Assembly (NCBI GenBank): GCA_025603075.1
Contig: MU626351.1
Span: forward strand, 18,034 to 82,033
Reading direction: 5' to 3'
DNA: 64,000 nucleotides
From: Neoconidiobolus thromboides FSU 785
Lineage: Eukaryota; Entomophthoromycota; Entomophthoromycetes; Entomophthorales; Neoconidiobolaceae
The notes beneath the pieces were generated by a model. It did no database searches, was not told where the DNA came from, and saw nothing but the letters and a program-made list of their open reading frames with translations. Position numbers and translations under genes: made by a program. This document shows, piece by piece, positions 35,613 to 48,955 of this stretch (positions within the stretch are counted from its first letter, which is position 1; the number at the start of each line of letters is the position of its first letter).

Positions 35613-36931
35613 ATGCCATTGAAATTTGAATTCTTATGTGAGATTTTATTAAAAAACATATTTAAATTATTAGATCCAACTGATGTATATAATTTATAAT
35701 TTTTAAGTAAATACTTAATGTCACAAATAAAGTTGTCAGACATAGCTCAACTTACTCAGTTTATAGCTTTGGTGGATATTGAGACTATCAAGAAAGTTTT
35801 ATTGAAGAAAACGGGCTATTAGTGAAACATTTGAATATAGATAATAATATCTGGAACATTCAAACTACTGCCCGAATATAGTTTCTATAGGTTGTAGATG
35901 AATAGGACTGTATGAAAATAATATTTCAAATCAATTGAGTTGTCAAAGTTGGAAAGAATGACACTAACGACAACTAATGATATGCGACTTTTTTATGACC
36001 TAGAACTATTTTATAGCCCAGAACTAATTGGAATACTTAAGAATTGTTTATATCAACTCGAAGCATTTAAAGTTATCGGGGATTACATTAGTGTTAATAT
36101 AGTTAAACGTTTAAATCCAAATAAACTGAGATTGTTTGGAATATGCTCTAATAAAGGCTTAGACTTTAGTGGACTATATACTGTTAAATTGGAGTTTACC
36201 AAAAATATTATGTATACAATCCAATTTTTTTTGGTAATTGGTGTGAAAGCAGTTCCAATTCCAGTACAAAATTTAGCTTCAGCTTAAAATTAAAAACCAA
36301 AGGGGGCATTGAATATTCTAGTCTTAAATACTTTAGAGATTTAAAGCAATTAAGAAATGTAAGGTTGCTAAACACCTCGAACGCATTTGTTTACTTCGAT
36401 AAGGGATCAAACAAAGAGCTTTTATTAATTGAACCTAATACAGGATTTAATAATGGTGATAACGCAGACAAGAAAACTAATAAAACGAAGTTGCTATTAG
36501 ATAGTAATATTACACCTATAGGCTATCTTAACTCAACGCGCTCAATTAGCTATAGTTTTTTGAAACTATCCACCTTTAAAAAAGTCCATTTTTGAAATTT
36601 ATTAAAATATCTATTGAATTTAATTTCTATGTTACCCAATATCCAAACAACTCATTTTAATGACCTACACTTTGATAGTGATTTGGTGTACTGTGAATTT
36701 AGCTAGGTAGGAGAAACTATGGTTATGATTTATACCCCACTCAAAGAGTTTCTATGCTTTCTATCCCTTTTCCTAAATTTTGAAGTAGTTAAAATTGAAA
36801 AAACTCATTTAATGACTATGGTTGTAGATATTGATCGGGAGCTTGCTACTCCTTTTTTACTTGTTGTACTTACCAAATATCGTATGAATGCCTTTTTTAG
36901 GAAATTGAAGATAATCCCAATGTTACCCTAG
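35613..36931 (+). pseudogene. F-box-like protein pseudogene
   Basis: Starts with an ATG and reads FEFLCEILLKNIFKL, then LDPTDVYNL, which resembles an F-box first helix pair. An in-frame TAA follows at 35697-35699, after which FLSKYLMSQIKLSDIAQL continues in the same frame to TAG-TGA near 35820. Same-frame coding resumes at 35940-36287. Later open stretches (36365-36595, 36719-36931) are in another frame. The leucine-rich character and repeated DIS/LNPNKLRLF-like blocks fit F-box proteins with a C-terminal repeat region. Several stops plus at least one frameshift make a working gene unlikely. Family call is moderate. Confidence 0.5.
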
Positions 36932-39900
36932 CCAAAAGTATATTAGTTAAGTAATTATAGCTGTTAGTAAAAAATCACACTTTTATGATATTTTATATTT
37001 CATCATTTTTAGTTTGTTTATATTTTAATTAACTCTTCTCTACTCTTTATTAAATCAGCAGTAATTTATTGTCGAGAAAAAACAAGAAGCTGGGTGAAGA
37101 TCAAAAGTCTAGCTAGCACAAGAAATCAATCATATAGTATCATCAACTAATTAATTGAGAATATTTCAAAGTCATAGGTCAGGCGCTTTGATAATACAGA
37201 TCTAACTTTAAACTTCCAGTAATGATAATGATTCTACATTCATTAGAAATCAAAAAAATATACTCAATTACTAAGATTCTAGATGAAGAAATAAGATTTA
37301 AACTATTAAAATTCCTAAATTAAAAGCTGGTATTTATAATTCAATACTGATATTCAATCAATGTATTTCCTCCAAATAAGAGTGCATTATAATATCCAAG
37401 TGCCAGGTCCAAAAGTACAAAAATAGACATCTTGGGGAAAAAGCATGATGTCTAACTTGTTCAAAGGTATTTACTCAGAAAATTCAAATAACAGTTAAGA
37501 AAAAACGATGCTTTATGGTATTAAAGTTATTTGTATAATACAAAAAAGGTGGGGCTAGTTGGCTGTATTAAAACTCAAATCAATAAAGCTGAGTCTAAAT
37601 TTTACCAAATATTAATTAACATACATATTAAACGCACATATCAAACACCCATGTAACTTCATATATAACCAAATTTAAATATATAAGCCTGTCAAAAAAT
37701 ATGGGGATATTTTTTTTGGCTTCATTACTTTTTACATCTTTTAAGCGCTATTTGAGCGAAAAGATTGTTAGTAAAACCCTTAAACACAAAAGTATATCTC
37801 CAAACAATACATTTCTAATCTCTGTTACTAAAAATAATGATTTTTTAGATTAAAATATTTCATTTTTAATGTATTTGACGTAATACCAATAAATACTATA
37901 TTATAGTAGCACTGTCAATTGCTATATGAGTGGTTTTTAATTTTTCCAAGATCGATGGTAAGTAGCATCAAGACAATAATCTTTCTTCTTACAGCATAAC
38001 TAAAATCAAACAACACACTATAAAACCTGAAATATGATACCTATAAGCAAGGTGTTTGAATGAATTATTTAATAATTTATAAATCGTTATCGTTTTATTA
38101 TCCTTAAAAAAAGGCAGTTTTCATTAACTTCTATCTTATTTGTTACTTTTAATAAATACATTTTGAACATGTTTTCAGAAAATACCATTAGTATTGATTT
38201 AATTTAATATTGTAAAACTAACCATATATGAATATTAATATTCTTGCAATTTTTCAAACTAACTTAGAGCTAGCTTTTAAAGTTAAATTATCAACTTGGT
38301 TTTTAAAATTATAACTATTTAAAGGGGTTCTATTATATTGTTTTATTTGTATGTTAAGACCAATTATAGATATGAGGGCTTCTATCTTCTATTGCTGATA
38401 ATTAGTAGAAATCCCCATAAATTCACATTTAAAATCAAAATTCAAGTAATGACACAAAATAATAGTGGTGTTTAACATGCGAATTTATCATCTTTAAGTT
38501 AATGTATAAGTTTTAGCAGTTAAATAATAAATACCCCTTTATTTTTGGTTATATCGTTAAGTCTTCAAAAGATCTAAAAAGGAATTTACTTTATTTATAA
38601 ATTTTAAATAAAAGTATCCGAAATGAAACAATAAAGATCGGATAAGAATAGTATTATAGTATTGGAGACTTAATAAAAAGTTAACTGTAGCACCCTTAGC
38701 CCATCTCGCTGAAATTATATGTAATCACCCAACCTTCATAATCGACACACCCACCCTAAAAATGAAAACTTTAATTTGAAAGTTTTAAGAACATACCACA
38801 TTTTTTAATTTATGCTTTGGTATAATATCACACAAACTATAGCTTTTCAGAAAATGCTATTTTTTAATGTTGATTCACGTTGTTGGGGCTTTAAAACCTA
38901 AACTTAAATTTAGTCAAAGTACTTTTAAATAGAATGTTTTTTCTGGATTTTTACTTTTATTTATCAAATCTTTTAACACAAAAATGCCTTCACCCACTCA
39001 TTATTCTACTTTATTGAAGTGTTTAGGTGCGTTGCATTTTCATTATTTTTAAAATCAAATGCATTTATACTTTCCAGTGGGGAGTTTTGTAAGTCAATTT
39101 TAAAAGTACCACAAATGTTTCAAACAAGAGTTACATCTATTATTTATTTTTAAATATAACATTATGCCAATGCAAAAATTTACACTTGATAATTTTACTT
39201 TTACACTTTACACTAAAAAAGATTTTAGTTTTAAAAGTGGAAGTTAGCTAAGAGTAGCTATAAATATTCCAGTTATGCTAATACACGTCAATTTTAAATT
39301 ACTAATATTTCTTCTAAATAGATAATAAAACCACTTAGTTACTTGATTTTTATATAAGGTTTCACTCTTTAAAGTTCATCACTTAAGTTATCGAAAAGTA
39401 TAATTCTAGACTATTATACTATGTAAAGTTTCTATATTATCAATTTTAGTATACTAAAAATGCTTAAATGAAAGTATCAAGAAACAAAAACTATAATTTA
39501 ATGCCAAAAATGTCTATTCAGTTATTTTAAGCTTATTTATTTAAAATCAATAAATATAAAATAAGATAGCATATTATTAAGCTCCTAAGAATTTTATACC
39601 CATCTCTTCAAAAATCGCATTTTCTTCACTATTATGGTGATAATATTTCTAATTGAGGTTATATACGCTTGGTAGAATAAGAGGTAATTACATTAAGTCA
39701 TTCTAAAGGAAGTAAAATATAAAAGGAATATTTAATATTATTAATAGTGCAAAGAATAACTTTACATGTATTTAAATGCAATGAGACAACATCGTGAAAT
39801 GAATTTGACCTCACTTTGATTTGCTAAATCTTTAATGAGTTATATTAGAGTTAATAGTTAAATTGATAAAGCGCACTAATTATTTTAAGGTATTAGTAAA

Positions 39901-42050
39901 ATGTGCCAATGTATAGTGGGTTCTATTTGTTATTAAAGCTATAAATAGAAGATTGTTAATTTTCAGTAAATTAATAATTTAATCATAACTAAAGGACTGA
40001 TGTAAGATTGAAGCTTAATGTGGTATTTTAGAAACATTATAATTATTTTATATACTTAAAATATTAATGAGATAGCAATGTTTGTTAATCACTATTAATT
40101 AACTAAATTAAAGCCTAAAGAACAGAATTTTAATGTAGCAATAGTAAAGATTCAAATGAACTTATAGTAATTTATATTGTATTAAAATGACTTAGTTATT
40201 TACTAAGAGCAATAAAATCATATATTAATCAAACTACAACGTACAAAGTTTGACCTAGACTTAATAGCATATCAAGTAATAAAATACTGTGCCTATACTA
40301 CTAAATTGAGTGTATAAAATATAGAATTTTCTTAATAACTAATCATCTTTACTAAGTGGAACTTGAATTTAAAGCTCAAATTCAAATTTCAGGTTTATAG
40401 CTCAATTTATATATTTTTATTAAAATTTAATATATTAATATGTTAATATATTCCTACAAGCATTTATTATGTATGCTTTTATGAAGATAATAGATTGTAT
40501 AATATTCTCTTCTACTATGGTTCAAGAAAGGATTTTTACATTTGCTAATGAACTCATTGATTTAATTGATTGGTTCAATAATAAAAATGAAAATCTTATA
40601 AATAAGCGTAGTTGGTTAAACGTTCTATAAATAAATAATTACACCGAAAGGGATAATTTGATCCAATTAATCACAGGTGAATTAGAGTGAAATTTTGAAT
40701 TCCCTTTTTTGTAAAATAAATAAAATATTGAGTAAAAAAAGTAATGTTAAAGGGGATGTAATACTGAGGTCTCACTTGTCAAAGGAAAATTAGTTGCTTA
40801 TTTGTAATAGAATCAAAGAATGATGGGATCAAAGAAAATCAATTTATCATAATGAAATATTGTAACTTAATCTCAATTTTATGAATTTTATAATTGTATT
40901 TTGTAATTTTAGCTCATAATAAAACATGCTTGAAATATGTATCTATATTGAGGAGAAAAAAGTAAAGTTATTTAGGTATTAACAAAATCGACTTTTTTTA
41001 TGTATTAAATGGCAGATTGATAACCGTAAAAACATTGAACTAATTAAAATATGAAAGGGGGGTATATAACATTCATATGCATTGTGAAAACATAAAATAG
41101 ACGGAAAAAACCTAAATTTGAGTTGTGGCGAAAATTCATTACTTTCAATAATATTTTATTCTTTCATGGCTATACCACCCAACAAAAACCCACATTACTG
41201 ATGGGAAATATTGAGCATTAATTGTCGAATTTTATAAAATAAATTGTTTAAACAAATACTGAAAAGCCTGTTTTATAAATACATTAAATATTAAATAGTT
41301 TGAAATAGAGAAAAAAGTGAAATGTACCACTTTGATGCAGATCAAAATATTCCATTAACTAGTCTTATGATACAGCTTTCATTTGAGCATAATTCTAAAT
41401 TAAATATAAATAGAATGATTTGTAAGAATTGAACAGCATATATTCATATATTAGGACTGAGTGCAATAAAATATGGAATGTTATGGCCTAATATAGCTAA
41501 AATAACTTGCTTAAATCTTAAGTTATGCCAAAAATAGTTAGAACTTGAAAAAGATCTTATGGTCATAATAAATATGTGAGATAAGGATCAAATAAGAAAT
41601 CAAAATTATGTCTGCTCCATAATACACTCCCTTTTTTATTTATATTCCAAAATCATACTAAAAAATGAAAATTTGACCAAAATGATTCGCTTATGAATCG
41701 TCCCTTTAATTCTGTACTTTTTTGAAAAGCCATCCCCCAAAGTAGCCTGCTGAGATTAGTATTTAAGCATTTCTTGATTGTTCTTGCTTTTTTCAATTTA
41801 GCTTTTTTGATTTTACAAATTTTTGTGTTATACAATTTATCAACAGTTGCTAATTTTCAACTAAAAATAACTGGCTTTTATTTATTTACAAAACTTCTTT
41901 CTCGAATTAAGAGGACAACTTTAACACCGTTATTATCACCTTGTTAGCATAAATTTATATAACTTGATCTAACTTGTTAGTAAAGCAATTTAAGAATCTA
42001 CTTAAACACCCAGTATATACAACAACCAACATACAACAAAGCAATAAACT
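36932..42050. other. gene desert, 5.1 kb
   Basis: Long AT-rich stretch with one MITE (37700-37803). A 53-codon frame near 40470-40630 includes FANELIDLIDWFNN, which faintly recalls an F-box start, but it is too short and isolated to call. No RNA gene seen. The last few hundred bases are the upstream region of the CP2 factor. Confidence 0.45.
37700..37803 (-). repeat. MITE copy
   Basis: TATGGGGATATTTTTTTTGG, core TTTTAAGCGCTATTTGAGCG, right end AGTATATCTCCAAA. Confidence 0.87.
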
Positions 42051-43749
42051 ATGTCTTATTCGAAAGAGCATCAAACCTCGCAATCAGGTTTCCAATACAA
42101 TGGACACAACTTCAATAATCCTGTCCAATACAATCATCTTATGGCACATAATACCTTTAATTCTTTTGATAATAGACAAACAGCTTATATCAAAGGTGAG
42201 AATTCAATGTATCCTCCTCATCAAGGTCAGAATATGATTAATGCTAGTACCAACTTATCCCAGCAACGTCAAGAGTTACCTATGAGTATGTCAGAACAGA
42301 ACAATGAGTTTAATATGCCCAGATATATTCCGCATAGCTTCCATAACCAGCAAATGATGGACCAAACACATCCACAGACCCCTGCTCCCCCCACCACTTT
42401 TCATACTTTACCATCTCATCAAAATACCCAGATTCAATATCGCGAGGCAGCGGAAGCAAAATATACCTCAGCTGGTGCCGGCTCGCCAGATAATTCGATG
42501 CACTATGCTTCGTAAGATCAATGTTTATTATTACTCTATGTAACTAAATAAATCATTCTAGGAGTTTACGTTTTCAAGTCATCTTGGAAGCTCAAACAGC
42601 TGCTGCTCAAAAATCTGAGGATGCACCTTTAACCTACCTCAACAAAGGTAAACTAAACTAAACTAAACTATTTTTACGAAAAAAAATATTAACAAAAGTT
42701 TTTTAGGTCAATATTACCCAATCAATTTTTATGATCGTGAAAAATACGATGGGGAAATTACATCCACCATCGTCATCATGTTTTACGATGAGGCTCATCG
42801 TCGTATGGCTGGAACTTATTGGGGATTTTGGCTTAGCCAGCAGCCATCTCCGCGTGGCGCCAGAGCATTGATCATGGATAAAGGTGGTTCAAATGGTGCT
42901 TATGATACTAATCTAAAGCATTTTGACAGAGTTACCTTTACTTGGAATGGCCAGAAGGGAGCTAGAATTTTGTTAAGATTCAACTGCTTATCAACTGACT
43001 TTTCACGTATTAAAGGTGTTAAAGGAATCCCTATGAAAGTACATGTCACTCATAGATTTAGTCAAAAAGGGGCTGTTATTGAAAGGTCATTTGCAAAAAT
43101 TAAACTGTTTAGAGATAAAGGTGCTGAGAGAAAAAATAAGGATGATCAAAGACATCTTGAAAAAATTTGGGAAAAAATGAAAGGTAAAAGTATGGAAGAT
43201 AATCCATTTATTGCTATGTACTCTCCAGTCAGCCAAGTTACTGAGTTTCGTGAGTGCCTTTATACTAACGAAGTTGGAGAATCCGAAAAAGAATATACAT
43301 TTCCACCAACTGAAGAAGAGATTGAAGCTCAATCTCAACTGCAAATTGGCCAAATGCTCGAAAATGGTATGATTAAAGAACGTCGTTTTGACACACTAGC
43401 TGGGACCGAAATACCTGATTTGATTGATGTTGATCCAACATATATCCCACATCTTCGTAAACCAAAGCCGTTATTGTGTATTTTTGTAAAACTTTTAAAT
43501 GAAAGTGTTTATCGTGCAATTTACTTGGAAAGATTGAATGTACAGGAGTTGATAGACAAACTTGCAGCTAAATTACAGCTACAACCTTCAGCAATTACTG
43601 GAATTGCTAGACTTACCCAAAAAGGTATCAGAATTCACGTTGATGATTCCATGGTAGCTCAAATGACAGATGAAATGGACATGGTCGTTGAATGCTCCTT
43701 CACTCCAGATTCTGGGAGTGCCAAAATGACTTTAATATTAAATTATTGA
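42051..43749 (+). CDS. Grainyhead/CP2-family transcription factor
   Basis: Three exons (42051-42511, 42562-42647, 42707-43749) join to 1590 nt, or 529 aa. Residues 1-153 are a Gln/Asn/Met/His-rich low-complexity region. The CP2 DNA-binding domain follows: SSLRFQVILEAQTAAA, PLTYLNKGQYYPINFYD, DRVTFTWNGQKGARI, then RFNCLSTDFSRIKGVKGIP, a hallmark of Grainyhead factors. The C-terminal about 90 residues (LCIFVKLLNESVYRAIYLER; KGIRIHVDDSMVAQM) match the ubiquitin-like dimerisation domain. In filamentous fungi the Grainyhead-like factor controls cell-wall remodelling and spore separation, so a similar role is inferred here. The gene lies isolated between two deserts. Confidence 0.92.
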
Positions 43750-44507
43750 CTCAAAGGCTTCTAAAGTTCATTTAAATACCTTAATGTATCTCAAACAAAA
43801 TTGAAGCTTTTTCTTTTAGAAAAGTTTTGCTTAAAATTTTTATTGGTATTTTGCTCACATTTCCCAATCAAAACTTATTTAATATCTTTTACCCTACCAG
43901 TGGAATTTCAAATAAAATATTGCTCTTTTAAATATGTATTAATTTGACATTTATACACTATATTAATTTATTATACTCGTTTTAGTCATTTTAAAGAAGC
44001 TTTCTTTTTTTATTTGTAGGACTTTAGATTAACTGACACAACTGTAGCTTTAGCTTTTAAATAATGCCTTTTTGTACATAGTTTAGAAACAAGACAAGTA
44101 TGATCTCTTATAATGTATGAAATTACTAGATTATGTTTGTAAATATTTTTAATATATTATAGTTTAATATGATCTATTGTTATTTAAGCAGGCTTATCAA
44201 ATATAAAATATTTTAATATAAGTTGTGTGATAGTAGGAATTTAACGATGATGTGTTATTTTTCTAAAGTTGCTATTTTTAAATATTTTATTTTCAGTTTT
44301 TTGATAGTTTTCTTATGATGTAAAATCATGTTAAAAAATACCTGCTTTGTCCTATGTGGTTGAGATTACAAATAGCTAAATGAATTCATCTAATCTTTAG
44401 AATTTTAGATGATTACAACTATTATATACTATGTTGTATCATAAATAATTGAATTTTTGATTATAAATATAACCTTAAACTTAAAAGCCCGTTCTTATAA
44501 AAAGTAG

Positions 44508-44562
44508 ACAGTTTTAATTTTACAGTTTTAATTTTATAGTTCTAATTTTATAGTTTTAATAT
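44508..44562 (+). repeat. about 14-bp tandem repeat
   Basis: Roughly four units of (A)CAGTTTTAATTTTA, drifting to ATAGTTCTAATTTT. No coding sense. Confidence 0.75.
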
Positions 44563-46206
44563 TTAAAAAGCAACAAGTTCGTAGGATAGTTTTTTCAGTT
44601 TATTTAAAACTAGAAGTGGAAAAAGCATAAACCCAAGTATACATTAAATACAATTGAAACAATTCTATAAACATGAAAAAATAAAAGCGTCTTTAAAAAT
44701 GGTAATAAATTGAGCTTGGAGATTTGACCCGGATGGTATAAAATTGTGATTAAAGAAGATGCACTGGTTAAATAAAACTATTACAGCTCTTTTTCGACCA
44801 TTTGGACTATTTATTTAAGAATTTTCTTTTTGTTGAACTCAGTTAAAATATAAGAATCGAAATGTAAAAAAATTGCTATATAAATAATTTAACTATAAAA
44901 ACGCTGCTAACAAAGTTGCAAAAGAACTGGAATAATAGGAATTTCAAAAAGGTTCTTGAAATTGTTTTAAGCCAATAAATTCCATAGTTTCGGCTTCTGC
45001 CTTTTTTTAGCCAAAAAACATATGGCGCTAATGTTTATGCTACTCTATCCCTGAAAATTTTCAACAATGAATAAACCAGATACAGTAACAAAGATACTAC
45101 CCGAAAGTTGCTAAAAATAGAAAATCGAGTTAGCTATAAAAGCAATTGATAATATATTCAAGTACCAACCATTAACATTACTTTATGTAGATTTTATGTA
45201 TCATTTACTGTAACCTAAAATTATCACTATTTGAAACTGGAATTTATTTATAGTTTGTTAAATAAAAAGAAGTAACTAAGGATTATTCAAGCTTTACTAT
45301 TTTTTTAAAAAATCTTGAAAGGATAGACCAGCTCACAGCCAGTTATCTTTTATTGTTTTGAATTTGTAACAGATTTTTTTAGCCTGAACTTAAGGATCAC
45401 AGCTTTCTTATATTCTTAAATTCATATTAAATAGTTTAACTACGAACTGAAAACAACAAAAGGCATAAACTACAGGCAATTTTATAAACCCTCAGACATT
45501 TTAATAATATTGAAAGTATTTGTTAAATTTATATCATATGAATCGTTTTAAGGAAGCTTACTATATTTTAAATTAACAAATATGAATACATTCAATTTTA
45601 TAAAAAATGAAATAAAAAAGTTCATGAACTAATATAAATTAACAATCGATTTTTTATGTTTAAAAGCTATATATGAAACAATATTTATCTTATCAAGTTT
45701 TAAAAATATTTCAAAAGTTAATATTTAAAATAATATTTATGCAGGCTACTCTTATCAATTGAAGTACTTAAATTGAGATAAATTATAAAAAAACTTATAA
45801 AGTAATGCTTAAATCAGCTTTTTTTCTACATTTTATTATATTTTTTGAAAATGCCATAAAATGTTTAAACAAGATATATTTAAAAAAACGAAAAAATTTT
45901 AAGAATCAATCGAGAATACTTTAAACACTTATTTATTTTACGATTGCTTTTTATGATACACTTATCCTAAAAAAGAAGCATATACTTTACTATAGAAAAA
46001 GAACAATCTTCATTAAACTTTATAGATTGCAAGTGAATAATCACTTCAAGTGGAAAAAACAAGAAACATGTTAACACTGATGATTAAAAGGTCTAATTAT
46101 CAGATTTAAGACATGCTTATCTTTCACATTAACTTAAATCATTTGTTTAAGGGAGGATAAAACGATAAGAAATAGATTTTCTATTCTTTCAACTTTATCA
46201 GATAAT

Positions 46207-46310
46207 ATATGAAGGTGTTTTTTTGGTTTTATTACTTTTTCCATTTTTTAAGCACTATTTGAGTGGAAAGATTGCTACTAAAATTCTCAAACAAAAAATA
46301 CATCCCCATA
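46207..46310 (-). repeat. MITE copy
   Basis: TATGAAGGTGTTTTTTTGG, core TTTTTAAGCACTATTTGAG, intact right end ACATCCCCATA. Confidence 0.87.
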
Positions 46311-46370
46311 TTTTAACATAATTAAATTTTTGTTTTTATAAAATAATTTATTAAGACTATTATGTGGAGA

Positions 46371-46440
46371 TGTATTTTTGTTTAAGAATTTTACTAATAA
46401 AATTTCCACTCAAATAGTGCTTAAAAGATGGAAAAAGTAT
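46371..46440 (+). repeat. truncated MITE copy
   Basis: TATGTGGAGATGTATTTTTG through CTCAAATAGTGCTTAAAAG and GATGGAAAAAGTAT, then homology stops. The right terminus is missing. Confidence 0.8.
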
Positions 46441-46966
46441 ATAAAATATTTAAAAAAGCTACTCAGTAAAGTATAAAACTATACTTGTAGCAATAAGAAA
46501 AAAAACATAAATAAAGAAAATAAATACTCATATTAAAATATTACCTAATGTAGCTAAAAAAGTTTTAAAAAATCAATAATAAAAGGCTAAAAATATAAGT
46601 AAAGTTTAAAATTTACTTGTGTAATAATAACTATTTATTTGCAATATTAAAATCCCGGATAAAACTGATAATTAATAAGTTATATAAAATAATAAAAACA
46701 AGTATAGTAAAAAACAAATTAAATAGGAAGCTTAAGTTTTAATAAAAACAAAATGTTATAATTTTGGAAATAAGTATAAATATTTTAAATTAAAAAAGGC
46801 TAATATTTTATAATTAGTTAATAATTTCATATCAAATTCATTTTAGAATTTATTTAAAATCAACTTAAATTTTTGAGATGTAATTAATTAAATTTAGAAA
46901 GCTTAAAATTAAATCTTTTTATTTAACTAAAAAATTGATTTTAACTATTTTTTTATTTATATACTA

Positions 46967-47070
46967 TATGGGGATGTATTTTTTTGTTTAAGGATTTTAC
47001 TGATAAAATTTCCGCTCAAATAACGCTCAAAAAATGGAAAAAGTAATGAAACCAAAAAAACACCCCATAT
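46967..47070 (+). repeat. MITE copy with TA-flanked termini
   Basis: TATGGGGATGTATTTTTTTG to AAAAAAACACCCCATAT. Both inverted ends are present. Confidence 0.9.
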
Positions 47071-47911
47071 ACAGAAAACTGTTTAATGAATTTAATATTT
47101 AAAAAGCTTTTATTTAAAAAGTTTATAAAAATTAATATATAAGCAGATATACAAAATTATTTTAAATTCTAAAAATTTTAATATTCATTAAACAAGTGAA
47201 TAATTTATTAAATAATATAAATCAGATATTAAATACTACCATTATCTAAGCTATTAATAGCTAAGTTGATAAATAATTAAAAAGCAAATGGTTATAGTAA
47301 TAAGTAGAAACTATCATTATATTTCTTATATTACACAAAAATAACTGATTGTAATTTTAAACCTAACTATTCCCCTTTATCCATCTATTTATTAACTCAG
47401 TAATATATCAATAATATAATTATAATATTAGAATAATCTGTTTGTTTATTTAATAGCAAATTTGCAATATTGAAAATAAAGCAGTCAATAATAAATATTT
47501 TTTATAACGTTTTATACAGTCATATATTTATTTACACATCATAACTTTAACCAATAGTTCTTATTGAATTTAATAAAAATTCTGCTAATTTATAATATAT
47601 ATTATAACAAAATAATTTAAAACTATCAGATACTTTACTTTTTAATAAAGAATTTATTTTTATAAAATTCTAAGTAAACTTTTTAATATTATAATAATTT
47701 TAATATTAATTCCTTATTATAAACTATTAAGTAGCTAGATTAAATTTTTGTAAAAAAACTTGGTAAAACTATTTAATTTTAATTTTTTAATAAATTATTT
47801 GTAACTAATGTTATTTTTTATAGTATTTGAAGTTTAACTTATTTTATTAAAAAGAAATTAAAGTGTTTAGTTATAACAGTCATTCGTTTTTTTATAATAA
47901 ATTAGTATTTG

Positions 47912-48014
47912 TATGGGGGTGGTTTTTTGGTTTCATTACTTTTCTATTTTTTAAGCACTATTTGAATGGAAAGATTGCTAGTAAAATTCTTAAACACAAA
48001 AATACATCCCCATA
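47912..48014 (-). repeat. MITE copy
   Basis: TATGGGGGTGGTTTTTTGG to AATACATCCCCATA. Last copy in the window. Confidence 0.9.
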
Positions 48015-48910
48015 TATTAACAAAGTTCATGGATTTTGTTATTTTTGACTACACCCTTTGGAAAAATATGTAAAAACTTTGATGGTTTTGCAATTACAAT
48101 TAATTAAATAAAGAGCATTTTCCAGATACTTATCCTAATATTTTATTTAGTCCTTTATAAATTTGTTTGCAATTGCATATTCAAAATTTACACATTTTCT
48201 AAGAAGGTATAATTAATAATATTGTTAAAAATAGAAACTTATTAATCTAGCTGATAAATTGAATTGTAATAAGCAGTCACTTCCATCATTTATCTACAAT
48301 CCTTGATAGATCGTAATAATTCCAATAAATAGTAAGCTACGTAATAATAAATCGTAACATTAATATTCTCCATTTAATATATATAATTTTAATATTTCAA
48401 AGAATTTATAAAACACAAAAATCTAGATAAATTAAGTTAATAAACATTATGCATTAAGAAAGTTGACCAAAAAATGGAGATTGGGGAAAGAAAGGTGGAG
48501 TTTTTAAAATAAGGGGGTAATTAGAAATGAATTATTATTAATTTATGGAGTAAAAATATACAAAACATTTTAATTGCTTTTCAAATATAGTTAACATAAA
48601 AATAATTAAAGAATCTTATTGTTAGAAAGATTGTTTATTAAACAAACTATCGCCACTTTACTTATCGATAATAACAAACACACCACATAAATTAAAAATT
48701 TAAGGATCATTAAGTTTTAATTAAAATTTAATAATAAGAAAAGATAAATAAAAAAGAAAATTTTCAAAACTCAGATTTCAAATTTAAGGGGCAATTCAAG
48801 TTTAAAAATATACAAATGGCATCTCTCAAAAAGAATAGAAAATTAGGGGATAGTCTATTGCTCAGTAACTCATAAAAGTATAAATACTCTAAATTAAGTT
48901 ATTCAAATTG

Positions 48911-48940
48911 TAAAATAAAATAAAATAAAATAAAATAAAT
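48911..48940 (+). repeat. (TAAAA)n tract upstream of the desaturase
   Basis: About six TAAAA units ending some 16 bp before the ATG at 48956. It lies in the presumed promoter/5' leader. Confidence 0.8.
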
Positions 48941-48955
48941 CAAAACTAATACAAT

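Larger units (their letters stand above)
43750..48955. other. gene desert, 5.2 kb
   Basis: Very AT-rich, with no ORF or RNA gene supported. It holds four MITE copies, a short tandem repeat near 44508 and a pentanucleotide tract just before the desaturase start. Confidence 0.5.

Noticed and set aside
40470-40630. 53-codon frame with FANELIDLIDWFNN
   Set aside because: Faint F-box resemblance only, with no downstream continuation in any frame.
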